Source: Tomocerus qinae (lineage: Eukaryota > Arthropoda > Collembola > Entomobryomorpha > Tomoceridae). Taken from it: 64,000 bases of DNA. Positions 22,040 to 32,578 of the stretch are shown here, piece by piece. Each line of letters begins with the position of its first letter. Position 1 is the first letter of the stretch. The DNA lies in contig CM034546.1 in NCBI GenBank assembly GCA_020055645.1, positions 102,300,001-102,364,000 of the forward strand. The letters are read 5' to 3'. The translations under genes and the position numbers were made by a program. The notes below the pieces were generated by a model, which was not told where the DNA came from, made no database searches, and saw only the letters and a program-made list of their open reading frames with translations.

Positions 22040-22735
22040 CATAATATATAATTTTAAATCCCCCCGTCAATTTACATCACCCCGCGTCATTTTACATAAC
22101 CACATCATTGTAAATAGACGTAATTTTAAATAACCCCATCATTGTAAATAGACGTCATTTTAAATAACCCTGTCATTTAAAATAGACGTCATTGCAATTG
22201 ACCCTGTCATTGTAAATGACCCCGCCATTTATTTTAAATAGACGTCATTGTAAATGACCTCGCCATTTATTTTAAATAGACGTCATTGCAAATGACCCCG
22301 CCATTTATTTTAAATAGACGTCATTTAAATGACCCTGTGATTTTAAATAGACGTCATTTAAATGACCCCGTGATTTTAAATAGACGTCATGGTAAATGAC
22401 CCCGTGATTTTAAATGGACGTCATGGTAAATGACCCCGTGATTTTAAATAGACGTCATGGTAAATGACCCCGTGATTTTAAATAGACGTCATTGTAAATG
22501 ACCCCGTGATATTAAATAGACGTCATGGTAAATGACTCCGTGATTTTAAATAGACGTCATGGTAAATGACCCCGTGATTTTAAATAGACGTCATTTAAAT
22601 CACCCCGTCATTTTAAATAGAAGTCATTGTAAATGACTCCACATTTTAAATGGTCATTTTAAATAACCCTGTCGTTTTAAATAATTTTGTCGTTTAGAAT
22701 CACCCTTCATTTTGAATAACCCGATTGTTTTAAAT
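22040..22735. repeat. 35-bp minisatellite with GACGTC core
   Basis: A tandem array of TAAATAGACGTCAT..GTAAATGACCCCGTGATTTT-type units. The period is 35 bp where it is cleanest (for example GACGTCATGG at 22383 and 22418). The outer units are more diverged and vary in length. Each unit has a palindromic GACGTC. About 16-18 units by eye. Confidence 0.85.
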
Positions 22736-23393
22736 CTATAAACGTCTGGATGCTAGATAGTTTGTAAGGCTATCTCGTGTTGTAGTTTCACTAACTACGG
22801 TGAAAAATATGTAGAAAAAGAACCACTAGTTTTAACACTTAAAACTAGTTTATTAACACATAAATTTCATACAATTAATCAATTATTTCAACTTTTCTCC
22901 TGTTATTCCGACAGCGAGAGATGAGTGCGTGTCTATTGGACCGTTCCAGAACTGCGACTGATTCATTTCATGATTTCTCTGATACTTATCATCAATTTAA
23001 CCAAATAACAATTCAACATACAATACAATTACTTAATAGCTATGGTGATGTAAATCATGCACTATTTTTGTCTGATCCATCGTCATTTCAAAATATCTTG
23101 TCAATTTAAATAACCTCGTTATTTTAAACATTCCTGTCATTTTAAATAATCTCTTTATTTTAAATATTCCTGTAACCGTAAATGTCCAAGTCTTTTTCAC
23201 ATCATCATTTTAAGTAGCTCGTTTTGTAATTAGCTACCACTATTTTAATCGTCCTCGTTATTTCTACCTATTTTCTATCTACCCCGTTACATTTATTGAC
23301 CAATCATGTCAAGTCAAGTCATAGCATATTCAATCCAAAACCAGTCCATTCTAACTATATAAACGTTGTCTTGCTATTAATAGTTTGACTCCG
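22736..23393. other. AT-rich flank between minisatellite and Transib-like element
   Basis: No gene seen. Degraded TTTTAAATAAC-type minisatellite units reappear around 23100-23180. A similar phrase (ATAAACGT..TGCTA..TAGTTTG) occurs near 22738 and near 23359, which hints at an older local duplication. Confidence 0.35.
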
Positions 23394-23398
23394 CTGCG

Positions 23399-23724
23399 CA
23401 CTGTGTTGCAGCAAGCTGCCTCAAACGGTCGTCAGCAAAAGAGGGGGCGGGGCTTAACTTTGAATGTTCCTATACTACCAATGCTAAATATGCTATTTTA
23501 AAATCGCTATATCTAACGCTACGGGCGCAGCCGGGCCTTATTACTAATTACATTTATTAATTCGAATGTGACGATTCGAATGATGTATATGTCAATGCTC
23601 TCTGTCGTTAGTGTCTGTATTAAAAATGAAATGTAAAAATATTAGTAGGAGTTTCAATGTAAAATTGAAGAGAACTAACTCAGCTTTTAGCTTCCACTTC
23701 GATACATGTATTGAAAACACTGTG
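23399..23724. mobile_element. 326-bp Transib/RAG-like mini-element, intact copy
   Basis: Both ends carry the heptamer CACTGTG; read inward from the right end it is CACAGTG. The flanking 5-bp duplication is CTGCG at 23394-23398 and 23725-23729. A second copy at 59306-60517 has the same ends and a different 5-bp duplication. That copy is exactly 326 bp once its two nested insertions and their TA duplications are removed. Heptamer-like CAC ends with a 5-bp duplication fit the Transib/RAG superfamily. There is no coding capacity. Confidence 0.7.
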
Positions 23725-23729
23725 CTGCG

Positions 23730-26260
23730 GTCGCCCCGTTCGAGGTGAAAGGGACACTAATCTCTTTACATGGCGGAGGCGTGCCTGCTTAGAGAGTAGG
23801 ACTTTGTCAAATTTTCGAAATTCACTGGCAAAATATTTTCTACTAAAAAATAAAAAACTGGAGTCGCTACCGTCTTCTTTATTAAGTCGAGTAGGTCAGG
23901 AAAAAGTTTGGTAAAGATCGGATGAAAACTGTAGGAGGAGTATCTGGACAAAGCGTGACAGATCGGAGCGTTTTCTCCCACTCCTTCAATGTTAAAATTC
24001 GAAATTCCAAAAATCTATGAAAGAAAAACGATTTCTATGAAAGATATCGTTTTGAAACTCGAGGTTTAGGGTTCTAACTATGATGTGCCCATCCAGTAAA
24101 AATTTGAAAGTCGTAAGTTGATGTTAAAGGGGAAATGAATTGCTATTATTATATAGATACAGCTTTATGGCTGGTATTAGCTAGTACTGATATTGCTAAC
24201 TTTAGAGATAAAGACCACATCTCTCCACATATTCTAAACAATAAAATAGTACTCACTCCAAGATCGTCAGTGTAGTTTTAAGTTAGGAATTTGATGCAGC
24301 AAAATTTAAACTTAGCATATTTTTGTATTAGTATAAGAATTTCACCTCAATAATAAAAATGATGAGAAATTTTGGCCAACAATAATGAGAGAAATGATAA
24401 TAAATCAATCTACTACAAATAGTTCGTAGTGTGTGAGTTTCGTACTTCCTTGGTATATATGCAAAAGGATTTTGCAGCAAGAAATTTTAAATCTAATTCT
24501 AATTATTATCGTTCTATCAACCTGTATGCTTATTGCTTACTATTCGGTAGCTGATAAAAGATAAGAAGTATTGCACTGCTGTAAGGCTGTAACGCATACC
24601 TTCTACACGTACACACTACTAAAATATCAATAAAAACATCAATACATATTTATTTATCTTCATGAAACAAAATTCCATTTACTATACAAATGGTAGATAG
24701 AAAACAAAATAGGCCGAAGGAAATTAAAAATATTTACAAAGTGTGCACATAAAATATATTGATACGGTATAGTATTATCCGGAAAATATAGACACGTAGT
24801 TTCATCAATATAATAACCAAACGAAGAATTCATACAACAATGTAAGGACGATGGCATTCTGAAAAGAGATCAAAAATTATAATAGTGTTATTGGTATTTA
24901 TTGCGGCACGAATCTAAACTTTGTACAAATACATGATGCGTTTACTGTAACGTAATTAATATTAAGTTTATTGTTAGTACACATTATTATCTTTATAAAA
25001 GATAAATATAGCAAATGCATGCAAATTAAATAGGGAAAGCTTTTGTGTATTCCCATTTCATGTGCATAGCCCCCAAAAGGATACTACATAACATACCCTC
25101 AATATCTCGCAGTCCATTTAAGTCATTCAAGTCTATGACTTTTTCAAGTGAATAGTTCATCAAGGCTAGAAGTAAGAACGAGCCCATCAGAAAAAATGGC
25201 ACGATAATAATCATCTCTTGTAAATCAATTATCTGTAATAACAAATTCAGAAAATTATGTTAGAATTTTAAATCGATTCATTACAATAAGAGACTTGTAC
25301 ATAATAAATAGTAACAAATCATTTCCATGTATTTTTAAACGTATACCTTCCACAAATGGAAATGTAAATACCTGCACATGATAACAATGTTTTGACTATA
25401 ATAGGTACTTATGTAAGGTTGAAGACTACAGATAATATTATGTCAGTGTGAACCAGTTTGAAGGGAAGAACTAACAATCAATATTAGCTTTTATGATTCT
25501 TGCATTCAATACTCGGCCTTCATTAACTCACAATTCCAAAATGTTAAATACCTATAATGCATATGCTCCACAAAGATCTATACCTAAAAATATAAGCACC
25601 GAAGCCAAGTAAACCTATTAAATTTCAATCAAAAAGTTGAAAGTAACTTGTACTGGGAAATGATACTTCTGATTGGAAATTCATTTTGCTGGATTGCCTG
25701 TCAAAAGGTAAGATCTAACAAATAAGGTCTATTAGTTCATCATAAGATGATAACAGAAAGGATATACATACATCTACGAATATATAGCATTGAGAAAATA
25801 CAAAACAATCTCAATTAGCAAGTTAGTGATTATGTGCATAATACTATATGAACAACTACAATGTCAATACCAAGTGCTGACGGACCGCATTTAGCATTCA
25901 TATTATCTTGGTGATATCATGTGCACAATATACAATCATTATATATACCTATGTCAAACATTATTAATAATATTCATTTCATACCAATGTCATTGAAAGC
26001 AACTGATAAAATTTTCAACACAATAGGTCTTCGGATAATTTAAATAGTAATTGCAAATTTTCTACGCAATTTCCGGCGTAGGTTGCGTAAGTTATAATAT
26101 TTTTTACAAAAACGCGTCTCAAACCAATACCATTAAATCTACGAGTTTCTACAGCACAATAATTGTATAGGTAGGTAGTATAAAAATGTATACCGTTATT
26201 ATTATGTTATAACCGTGACATTTATTGGTTCACTATAGTATAACATAATAGACAATGGGA
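23730..26260. other. AT-rich intergenic stretch
   Basis: No well-supported gene. One minus-strand frame at 25026-25235 follows an acceptor-like TTATTACAG and reads IIDLQEMIIIVPFFLMGSFL, a plausible single membrane segment followed by a charged tail. It has no start exon that I can find and may be chance. The rest looks noncoding. Confidence 0.35.
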
Positions 26261-26270
26261 ATGGAAAGTT
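26261..26270. repeat. 10-bp target duplication, left
   Basis: ATGGAAAGTT directly before the left end of the 6.3-kb foldback element. It is repeated exactly at 32569-32578 directly after the right end. Confidence 0.85.
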
Positions 26271-26284
26271 GGCTCATCCTATAT

Positions 26285-26530
26285 ACCCGACACCCGACAG
26301 TCAAATACCGGACAACCGACACCCTCCCACCCGACGCCCGACAACGACCAAATACTATCTACCCGACACCCGACAGCGAACTACCAGACACCCGATGCCT
26401 TCCCACCCGATGCCCGACAGCCCCCAAATCCTTCCCACCCAACGCCCGACAACTAACTACCGGACACCCGATGCCTAACCAACCGACACCCGCCGCCTTC
26501 CCACCCGACAACTGACGCCCTTCTACCCGA
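26285..26530. repeat. CCCGACACCCGAC-type tandem array, left arm tip
   Basis: Irregular tandem repeat built from CCCGAC(A/G)CCCGACA and spacer words. It is mirrored at about 32310-32555. The Pro-rich translation of this stretch comes from the repeat and is not a gene. Confidence 0.8.
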
Positions 26531-27025
26531 CATTTAGATTTTTGGAAAAATAAAATTTTTATAATGTAAATTATTTTGTTTATGACTGCAGTGTAAATTA
26601 TCTTGTTTATGAGAGTAATTATGTAACAATGTGCATGCCTTTGTGTTTATCTATCATTGCCTAGACTTTACAGATATCGCTTCTTTCGAAGGCAATAAAC
26701 TTTTAAAATTTGTGTAGTAGATACGCAAATATACTCAATAAAAATGAATTTTTCAATTAGTATTTGCCTTCTAGCAAATAAGGATAAAGGATGGCAATTA
26801 AAAATTTTACATTTTGGCGAACCAATGGTTCTTTTATTTGACACATTTAATACGGAGTATGGATACATAAACAACAACTATATAATTTGGTACACAGCAT
26901 AATTGTAATGCAAACACATTAAAGATAAAATCATAATTTATGTACATCGTCTAGCAATCAATTTTAAATTTATTTCAGTAAAATTGAGGAACTTTATTAA
27001 ATCTAACTACTATTTTATCTGGGCG

Positions 27026-27095
27026 TACAGGTCTGTCTAGTGGTCTAAACAGCCGCTTCTCAGGCTGATGTCTGGAGTTTGAATCTCTGGAGCGC
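27026..27095 (+). repeat. tRNA-like (SINE head) promoter boxes in left arm
   Basis: TCTAGTGGTCTAAACAGC at 27036-27053 resembles a tRNA A box. GGAGTTTGAATCTCTGG at 27073-27089 resembles a B box with its T-stem. The A-to-B spacing is tRNA-like. The acceptor stem is not convincing, so this is read as a tRNA-derived SINE head or tRNA relic. The mirror copy is in the right arm at about 31748-31812. Confidence 0.45.
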
Positions 27096-27615
27096 CTCAG
27101 GTCTATAAGGTAGTAGTCTGGAGCTGGGAGAAGCTGTCATTGCCGTATATTCGTTATTAGCATTGATTTGCCTATCTTAGTGACAATATGATTATCTATC
27201 AATGCCCTGTCTGTAGTGTATGGATTGTTCTGTTGGTCTGTATACGTGCTACGAGTCTACCTAGGACAAGTCTGGACAATGGGATGCACATGAGGTGATA
27301 AGGTGGATTGAAGTAGACTGCCATAAGTGATTTGTCTGCGGTCACTGGCGGTCGGCTTACATGTCCCGGTCCCTCTCTGTCTGCTCACCAGATCGAGTTG
27401 CGGGACAGTGTTGAGTCGTTCCGTCTCATGGTTCAGTACTCTTCACTAAGTCACTTCGTGTAATCGTGTAAGTCTGTACACTTAGTAAATTTGTTCCGGG
27501 AGTCACTGCAAGTAAGCCCTCGCGGCTTGAGCGGTAGCATAGCTCTACTAATCAATAGTAGTAGCCGTGCTCTCCCCCTAACACACACACTATTTTATCT
27601 ATTTAGAACCTTGTT

Positions 27616-28616
27616 TTTAGCTCGCCTGATAAGGCAGCTTATAGAATCGCACAGTCCGTCCGTCCGTCCGTCCGTCCGTCCGTCCGTTTACACGATAACT
27701 TTTGAAGACATTGATGGATTTCAACTAAACTTGGCAAAAACATTGCCAATGGGCCTGTGACAAAGCCTATTGAAAATGAGCCACATTGGTCCATAGGTTG
27801 CTGAGATGCCGCGCGCTCACTTTGTCTTCAATTTGATAGTCAAAATGAAAATGTGACATTAAATGGACATTAAAAGTTCTAATGTGCTTCCTATGTATTG
27901 TTAGCGGGATAGTACAAAATATTAAATGCCGCTTCGACAAAATTTAAGATTTTATAATAAATTCAATAAAACTGGAAAATACCTATTATAGGACGAAAAT
28001 AAATCCATTTCGCATTTATATGCAAATAGATAGTTAAATTTATATTTTTCGAATTGCTTTCCATTATGATAGCCAACATTAATCAATTTTGATTTTCTGT
28101 TGATTTTAATACTCAACATTAATAAATTTTGATTTTCTGTTGCTTTTCATAGTCAACATGATTAAATTTTGATTTTCTATAGATTTTCATAGTCAACAAT
28201 TATCTATTTTGATTTTCTGTTGCTTTTCATAGTCAACATCAATCAATTTTGATTTTCTGTTGATTTCCATATTCAACATTAATAAATTTTGATTTTCTAT
28301 AGATTTTCATAGTCAACAATTATCTATTTTGATTTTCTGTTGATTTTCATAGTCAAAAATTAATCTATTTTGATCTTCTGTTGATTTTCATTGTCAGGAT
28401 TAATCTATTTTGAGTTTCTGTTGATTTTCATAGTCAACGTTAATCTGCTTTGATTTTCTATTGACTTTGATGGTTAACATTCATACATTTTGACTTTGAT
28501 ACTCAATATTAACCAATAAATATGAAAATTAACCTGTTTCTATTATTCTATTAAAACTGTGTACACGGCCCCCTTCACTCAGGCGAGCTTCTGTTACGGC
28601 TTGCCGTAGGTTTTTA
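27616..28616 (+). mobile_element. Helentron/HINE-like non-autonomous element, copy 1
   Basis: Begins TTTTAGCTCGCCTGA. It is followed by TATAGAATCGCACAGT and a (CCGT)n run at about 27655-27690, a conserved block containing TTGCTGAGATGCCGCGCGCTC, and a roughly 40-bp minisatellite (TTGATTTTCTGTTGATTTTC-type units, about 28040-28500). It ends with TCAGGCGAGCTTCTG and a perfect hairpin TACGGCTTGCCGTA close to the 3' end. The AGCTCGCCTGA/TCAGGCGAGCT subterminal inverted pair, the internal minisatellite, the 3' hairpin and the lack of a clear target duplication fit Helentron-derived INE elements. Confidence 0.6.
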
Positions 28617-28725
28617 ACATATTAAGCTGACGTGACAGAAAGCTAAATTCTGTCGGGTTCTTTGGGACATACAGATTGTTGGTGAGACGTTTCACCAATG
28701 TTGTTTGCATAGAAAACAACCGCAT
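28594..28725 (-). CDS. Short ATG frame of the cargo patch, truncated by a HINE
   Basis: A minus-strand ATG at 28725 opens a frame starting MRLFSMQTTLVKRLTNN. It runs into the 3' end of the neighbouring Helentron-like element and stops there after about 43 residues. The start lies only about 15 bases after the stop of the upstream cargo frame (28741). I do not recognise it. The tight head-to-tail spacing without introns is unlike the host genes in this window. Confidence 0.3.
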   Translation of the reverse strand: MRLFSMQTTLVKRLTNNLYVPKNPTEFSFLSRQLNMLKTYGKP

Positions 28726-28740
28726 TACTTGGGTGTTTTT

Positions 28741-29173
28741 TTAAATCACCATTATGATTGTCAAAATGGCCAATACTACTAGCAAAATTACTAAAACAGC
28801 AACAAAGTTGTAATCAAAATCTTTTGGTTTTGTTTCCGATGTCTTTGACTATTTCGGGTTTCACAAAAGGGACCAAATGCTTCATGGTTTTTTTAATTAT
28901 TGCTGAGTCATTACTTATATAGACAGCCTCGGTTGCAAATAAAATATTTGTAACAGCAATGGTTGATGTTGATATGGTTTTGGTAGCACTAGTAGGCCTC
29001 CTGAATTTTAGCGGATACCGTGTTGGAGGTCCAAAAATCTGGGAAAAGTAGTGGATATTATTAGAAATAAAACGGCCGCCCTCATAACCCTTCCCGCGAA
29101 GACAGTCATCATCAGAAGTGCTAATTGATGTCGTTAAACCTGAAAATGCGTTAAAAATCGCAAAAATATAAAC
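28741..29173 (-). pseudogene. Cargo ORF with C-terminal membrane anchor, frameshifted, unidentified
   Basis: The minus strand is open from 29173 (after a TAG inside the HINE end) to a TGA at 28814, 119 codons. Composition is protein-like: Asp/Cys/Gly-rich near the start, Thr/Ser-rich in the middle, and a charged helix KKTMKHLVPFVKPEIVKDIG. One base out of frame near 28815-28840, in an A-rich stretch, an adjoining frame continues with an acidic DFDY. It then has a 20-residue hydrophobic segment (VAVLVILLVVLAILTIIMV) and a stop at 28741. This looks like one gene with a single frameshift and a C-terminal anchor. It has no in-frame early ATG and is cut at its 5' end by the HINE. The family is unknown; a viral-type or transposon membrane protein is possible but untested. 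Confidence 0.4.
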
Positions 29174-29455
29174 CTACGGCAAGCCGTAACAGAAGCTCGC
29201 CTGAGTGAAGGGGACCCTGTACACAGTTTTAGTAGAATAATAGAAGTAGGTTTATTTTCATATTTATTGGTTAGTTGACCATCAAAGTCAACAGGAATAA
29301 AAATAGATTAATATTGACTATGGAAATCAACAGAAAATCAAAGTAGATTAAATTTGACCATCAAAAGCAATAGAAAATCAATATAGATTAATGTTGACTT
29401 CCAAAATCAGCAGAAAATCAAAATAGAACATAAGATATTCTAGAAGTGTCAACAT
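29170..29455 (-). mobile_element. Helentron/HINE-like element, copy 2, truncated
   Basis: Reverse orientation: it starts with AACCTACGGCAAGCCGTA (the 3' hairpin end) and TCGCCTGAGTGAAGG. A few minisatellite units follow, and the copy stops near 29430. Together with copy 1 it brackets the cargo patch as an inverted pair. Confidence 0.55.
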
Positions 29456-29488
29456 AGGGTTTTACTGCTTCTAGAAGTGTCAACATAG

Positions 29489-30602
29489 GTTTTAGCTTGC
29501 CTGAATAAGGCAGCTTATAGAACCGTATTGTCTGTCCGTCCGTCCGTCCGTCCGGACGCACGATAACTTTCGAACGCATTGACCGAAGTTGACCAAATTA
29601 CGCATAAACAATGCCTATGGACTGGGGACGAACCCTATTGATTTTGGGTCAAATCGGTCCATAAGTTGCTGAGATACCGCGCGCTCACTTTGTCTTTATT
29701 TGATAGTCAAAGCAGAAAATGGGCCATAAAAATTTCAATTGTGTTTCAATTGTTAGCGGGATAGTATAAAATATTTAACTCCGCTTCTACCAAATTTAAG
29801 ATTTTATAATAACGTAAATGAAACTGCAAAATGCACATTATAGGATGAAAATAAATCAATTTCGAATTTATATTCAAATTGATAGTCAAATTCCTTTTTT
29901 CGATTTCCTTTTAATTTTGATAGTCATTATTAACCGACCTTAAATTTCTGTTGATTTTAATACTCATAATCAATCAAAGTTGAATATCTGTTGATTTTCA
30001 TAGTCAACATTAATGTATTTTCATAGTCAGCATTAATCAATTTTGATTTTCTGTTGATTTTTATGGTCAACATTAATGTACTTTGATTTTCTATTAATTT
30101 TTAAAGTCAACATTAATGTACTTTGAGTTTCTGTTGATTTTTATAGTCAACATTAATACTAATATGTTTTCATTATGTATTGATTTAGATAGTCAATAAT
30201 AATATATTTTGAATTTTGATTTTCTGTTGATTTCCATTGTCAACATTAATCAATTTTGATTTTCTATTGATTTTCATATTCAAAATTAATCAATTTTGAT
30301 TTCTGTTGATTTTCATAGTCAACATTAATCAATTTCGATTTTCTGTTGATTTTCATAGTCAACATTTATCAATTTAGATTTTTTGTTGATTTTTCAAATA
30401 ATATAGCTTCGTTTCCTTATAATATCAATGTCTGAATTTTTAATATGTCGTAGCTACATATTTAAAGACTCATTTCCGAAAGTTAGATCAAAATCAGTGC
30501 GCTCGTTTTTGTTTTACGTGCGAGTACTTTTCGTCTACCAAAATGTGTACACGGTAACCTTTACTCAGGCGAGCTTCTGTTACGGCTTGCTGTAGGTTTT
30601 TA
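29489..30602 (+). mobile_element. Helentron/HINE-like element, copy 3
   Basis: TTTTAGCTTGCCTGAATAAGG start, (CCGT)n at about 29529-29553, the conserved GCTGAGATACCGCGCGCTCAC block, a minisatellite at about 29930-30390, and an end TCAGGCGAGCTTCTG plus GCTTGCTGTAGG. It is flanked on both sides by AGTGTCAACATAGGG-type words (about 29438-29488 and 30613-30655), so it sits inside a small local repeat. Confidence 0.55.
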
Positions 30603-30671
30603 CTATTTCCAAAAGTGTCAACATAGGGTTTAACTGCTTCTAGAAGTGTCAACATGGGTAAAATGAGGGGT

Positions 30672-30702
30672 GGACACACACACACACACACACACACATA
30701 CA
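30672..30702. repeat. CA dinucleotide microsatellite
   Basis: An uninterrupted run of about 14 CA units, then ACATACATAC. Confidence 0.9.
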
Positions 30703-30978
30703 TACGCCCGGAAATTATAATATAGTATAGATTATTTAGATGATTTAATTTGGTAAACAAATATTGATGATTAAAAATAAAATTACAAATGAATGTGGAG
30801 TGGAGTAACACTTGGACGTATACTAAAGATGTTAAAACTACTTGAAAGAGAATGAAGACAATGTAGACAGTTACAAAGATCTTGAAATATCCGAGCACAT
30901 ATATAATACAAAATTGAAGCAAGCAGAAGAATAGTAAAAGTATTATTTCTTTCATGATGTCCTGGGAACAAACGCTGA

Positions 30979-31458
30979 CTATGTTGTTTCCCCGCCGGAA
31001 GTCTCACCGCGTTTGGTACACAGTTGCGGTTGAGGCTCCTGGAGAACACTCCCAGGATTTACATCCCCGCCGGAGCTTTCGTTACCGTAGCAACCGTTCC
31101 TGGAGAAGTCACCACGGCTCCATTCACTACCAGAGCCCGCGTTGCCTTTGGAATTGGTTGATGAAGGAGACTCCGTGGGAACACTCTCCGTATTGACAAT
31201 CCCCGCCGTAGCAGTCGTTGCCGTACCAACCATTCCCGGAGGAGTCTCCCCGTGAGTATTATCTCTACACATTTATATACTCCGCCGGAACTCTCGCAGC
31301 GTTTGGTACCCGTTGGCGGTTGAGGCTCAGAGAGAACACTCCCAAGATTTACATCCCCACCGGAGCTTTCGTAGCCGTAGCTACCGTTTCCGGAGGAATG
31401 ACCACGAGTGGATTACCTTCAAGAGCCCGCGTTGCCTTTGGAACCAGTCGGTAAAGGC
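30979..31458 (-). other. GC-rich duplicated block with Gly/Ser/Tyr-rich reading
   Basis: Two roughly 170-bp segments (about 30990-31160 and 31290-31450) are diverged tandem copies, and the piece between is a third, weaker relative. On the minus strand, one or another frame of each copy reads G-D/H-S/F-S-x-N-G-x-Y-G followed by E/D-x-x-G-G-D, for example GHSSGNGSYGYESSGGD. The frames do not connect. The longest ATG frame (31272-30979, 97 aa) is Thr/Gly/Ser-rich and switches frame between copies. It may be a decayed Gly-Tyr-rich repeat gene picked up by the element. Function unknown. Confidence 0.4.
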
Positions 31459-31747
31459 AGAGAGGGACCGGGACATGTAAGCCGACCGCCAGTGACCGCA
31501 GACAAATCACTTATGGCAGTCTACTTCAATCCACCTTATCACCTCATGTGCATCCCATTGTCCAGACTTGTCCTAGGTAGAACTCGTAGCACGTATACAG
31601 ACCAACAGAACAATCCATACACTACAGACAGGGCATTGATAGATAATCATATTGTCACTAAGATAGGCAAATCAATGCTAATAACGAATATACGGCAATG
31701 ACAGCTTCTCCCAGCTCCAGACTACTACCTTATAGACCTGAGGCGCT

Positions 31748-31812
31748 CCAGAGATTCAAACTCCAGACATCAGCCTGAGAAGCGGCTGTTTAGACCACTA
31801 GACAGACCTGTA
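31748..31812 (-). repeat. tRNA-like promoter boxes in right arm
   Basis: Reverse-complement partner of the tRNA-like boxes at 27026-27095. The B-like box is at 31748-31764 and the A-like box near 31785-31802. Confidence 0.45.
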
Positions 31813-32568
31813 CGCCCAGATAAAATAGTAGTTAGATTTAATAAAGTTCCTCAATTTTACTGAAATAAATTTAAAATTGATTGCTAGACGATGTACATAA
31901 ATTATGATTTTATCTTTAATGTGTTTGCATTACAATTATGCTGTGTACCAAATTATATAGTTGTTGTTTATGTATCCATACTCCGTATTAAATGTGTCAA
32001 ATAAAAGAACCATTGGTTCGCCAAAATGTAAAATTTTTTAATTGCCATCCTTTATCCTTATTTGCTAGAAGGCAAATACTAATTGAAAAATTCATTTTTA
32101 TTGAGTATATTTGCGTATCTACTACACAAATTTTAAAAGTTTATTGCCTTCGAAAGAAGCGATATCTGTAAAGTCTAGGCAATGATAGATAAACACAAAG
32201 GCATGCACATTGTTACATAATTACTCTCATAAACAAGATAATTTACACTGCAGTCATAAACAAAATAATTTACATTATAAAAATTTTATTTTTCCAAAAA
32301 TCTAAATGTCGGGTAGAAGGGCGTCAGTTGTCGGGTGGGAAGGCGGCGGGTGTCGGTTGGTTAGGCATCGGGTGTCCGGTAGTTAGTTGTCGGGCGTTGG
32401 GTGGGAAGGATTTGGGGGCTGTCGGGCATCGGGTGGGAAGGCATCGGGTGTCTGGTAGTTCGCTGTCGGGTGTCGGGTAGATAGTATTTGGTCGTTGTCG
32501 GGCGTCGGGTGGGAGGGTGTCGGTTGTCCGGTATTTGACTGTCGGGTGTCGGGTATATAGGATGAGCC

Positions 32569-32578
32569 ATGGAAAGTT
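32569..32578. repeat. 10-bp target duplication, right
   Basis: ATGGAAAGTT, identical to 26261-26270. Confidence 0.85.

Larger units (their letters stand above)
26271..32568. mobile_element. 6.3-kb foldback/MULE-like element with about 1.1-kb inverted arms
   Basis: The left arm (26271 to about 27379) is repeated almost exactly in reverse complement at about 31459-32568; I see only scattered single-base indels. The ends are GGCTCATCCTATATACCCGA and its complement. Outside them lies the perfect 10-bp duplication ATGGAAAGTT. The outermost 250 bp of each arm is an irregular tandem array of CCCGACACCCGACA-type motifs. Long arms capped by short tandem repeats, with a 9-10-bp duplication, resemble Drosophila foldback elements and some Mutator-like elements. 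The 4.1-kb centre holds Helentron-like pieces, a compact cargo patch (28594-29173), a CA repeat and a GC-rich Gly-rich block. I see no transposase. Confidence 0.85.

Noticed and set aside
22040..22735. Possible CRISPR-like array
   Set aside because: Units are contiguous tandem repeats without unique spacers, and the genome is eukaryotic.
26255..26515. Pro-rich reading frames at the tip of the foldback arm (also 32324-32657)
   Set aside because: They are translations of the CCCGACACCCGAC tandem array, occur in several frames at once, and are mirrored in the other arm.
27026..27095. Functional tRNA gene
   Set aside because: The box-like words are present but I cannot form a convincing acceptor stem or a clean anticodon loop, so only a tRNA-derived relic is reported.
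27490..27760. Frame running across the HINE start with a Pro-Ser-Val repeat
   Set aside because: The repeat is a translation of (CCGT)n.
28040..28500. Possible regulatory array in the TTGATTTTCTGTTGATTTTC repeats
   Set aside because: The same minisatellite occurs inside every Helentron-like copy at varying length, so it is part of the element.
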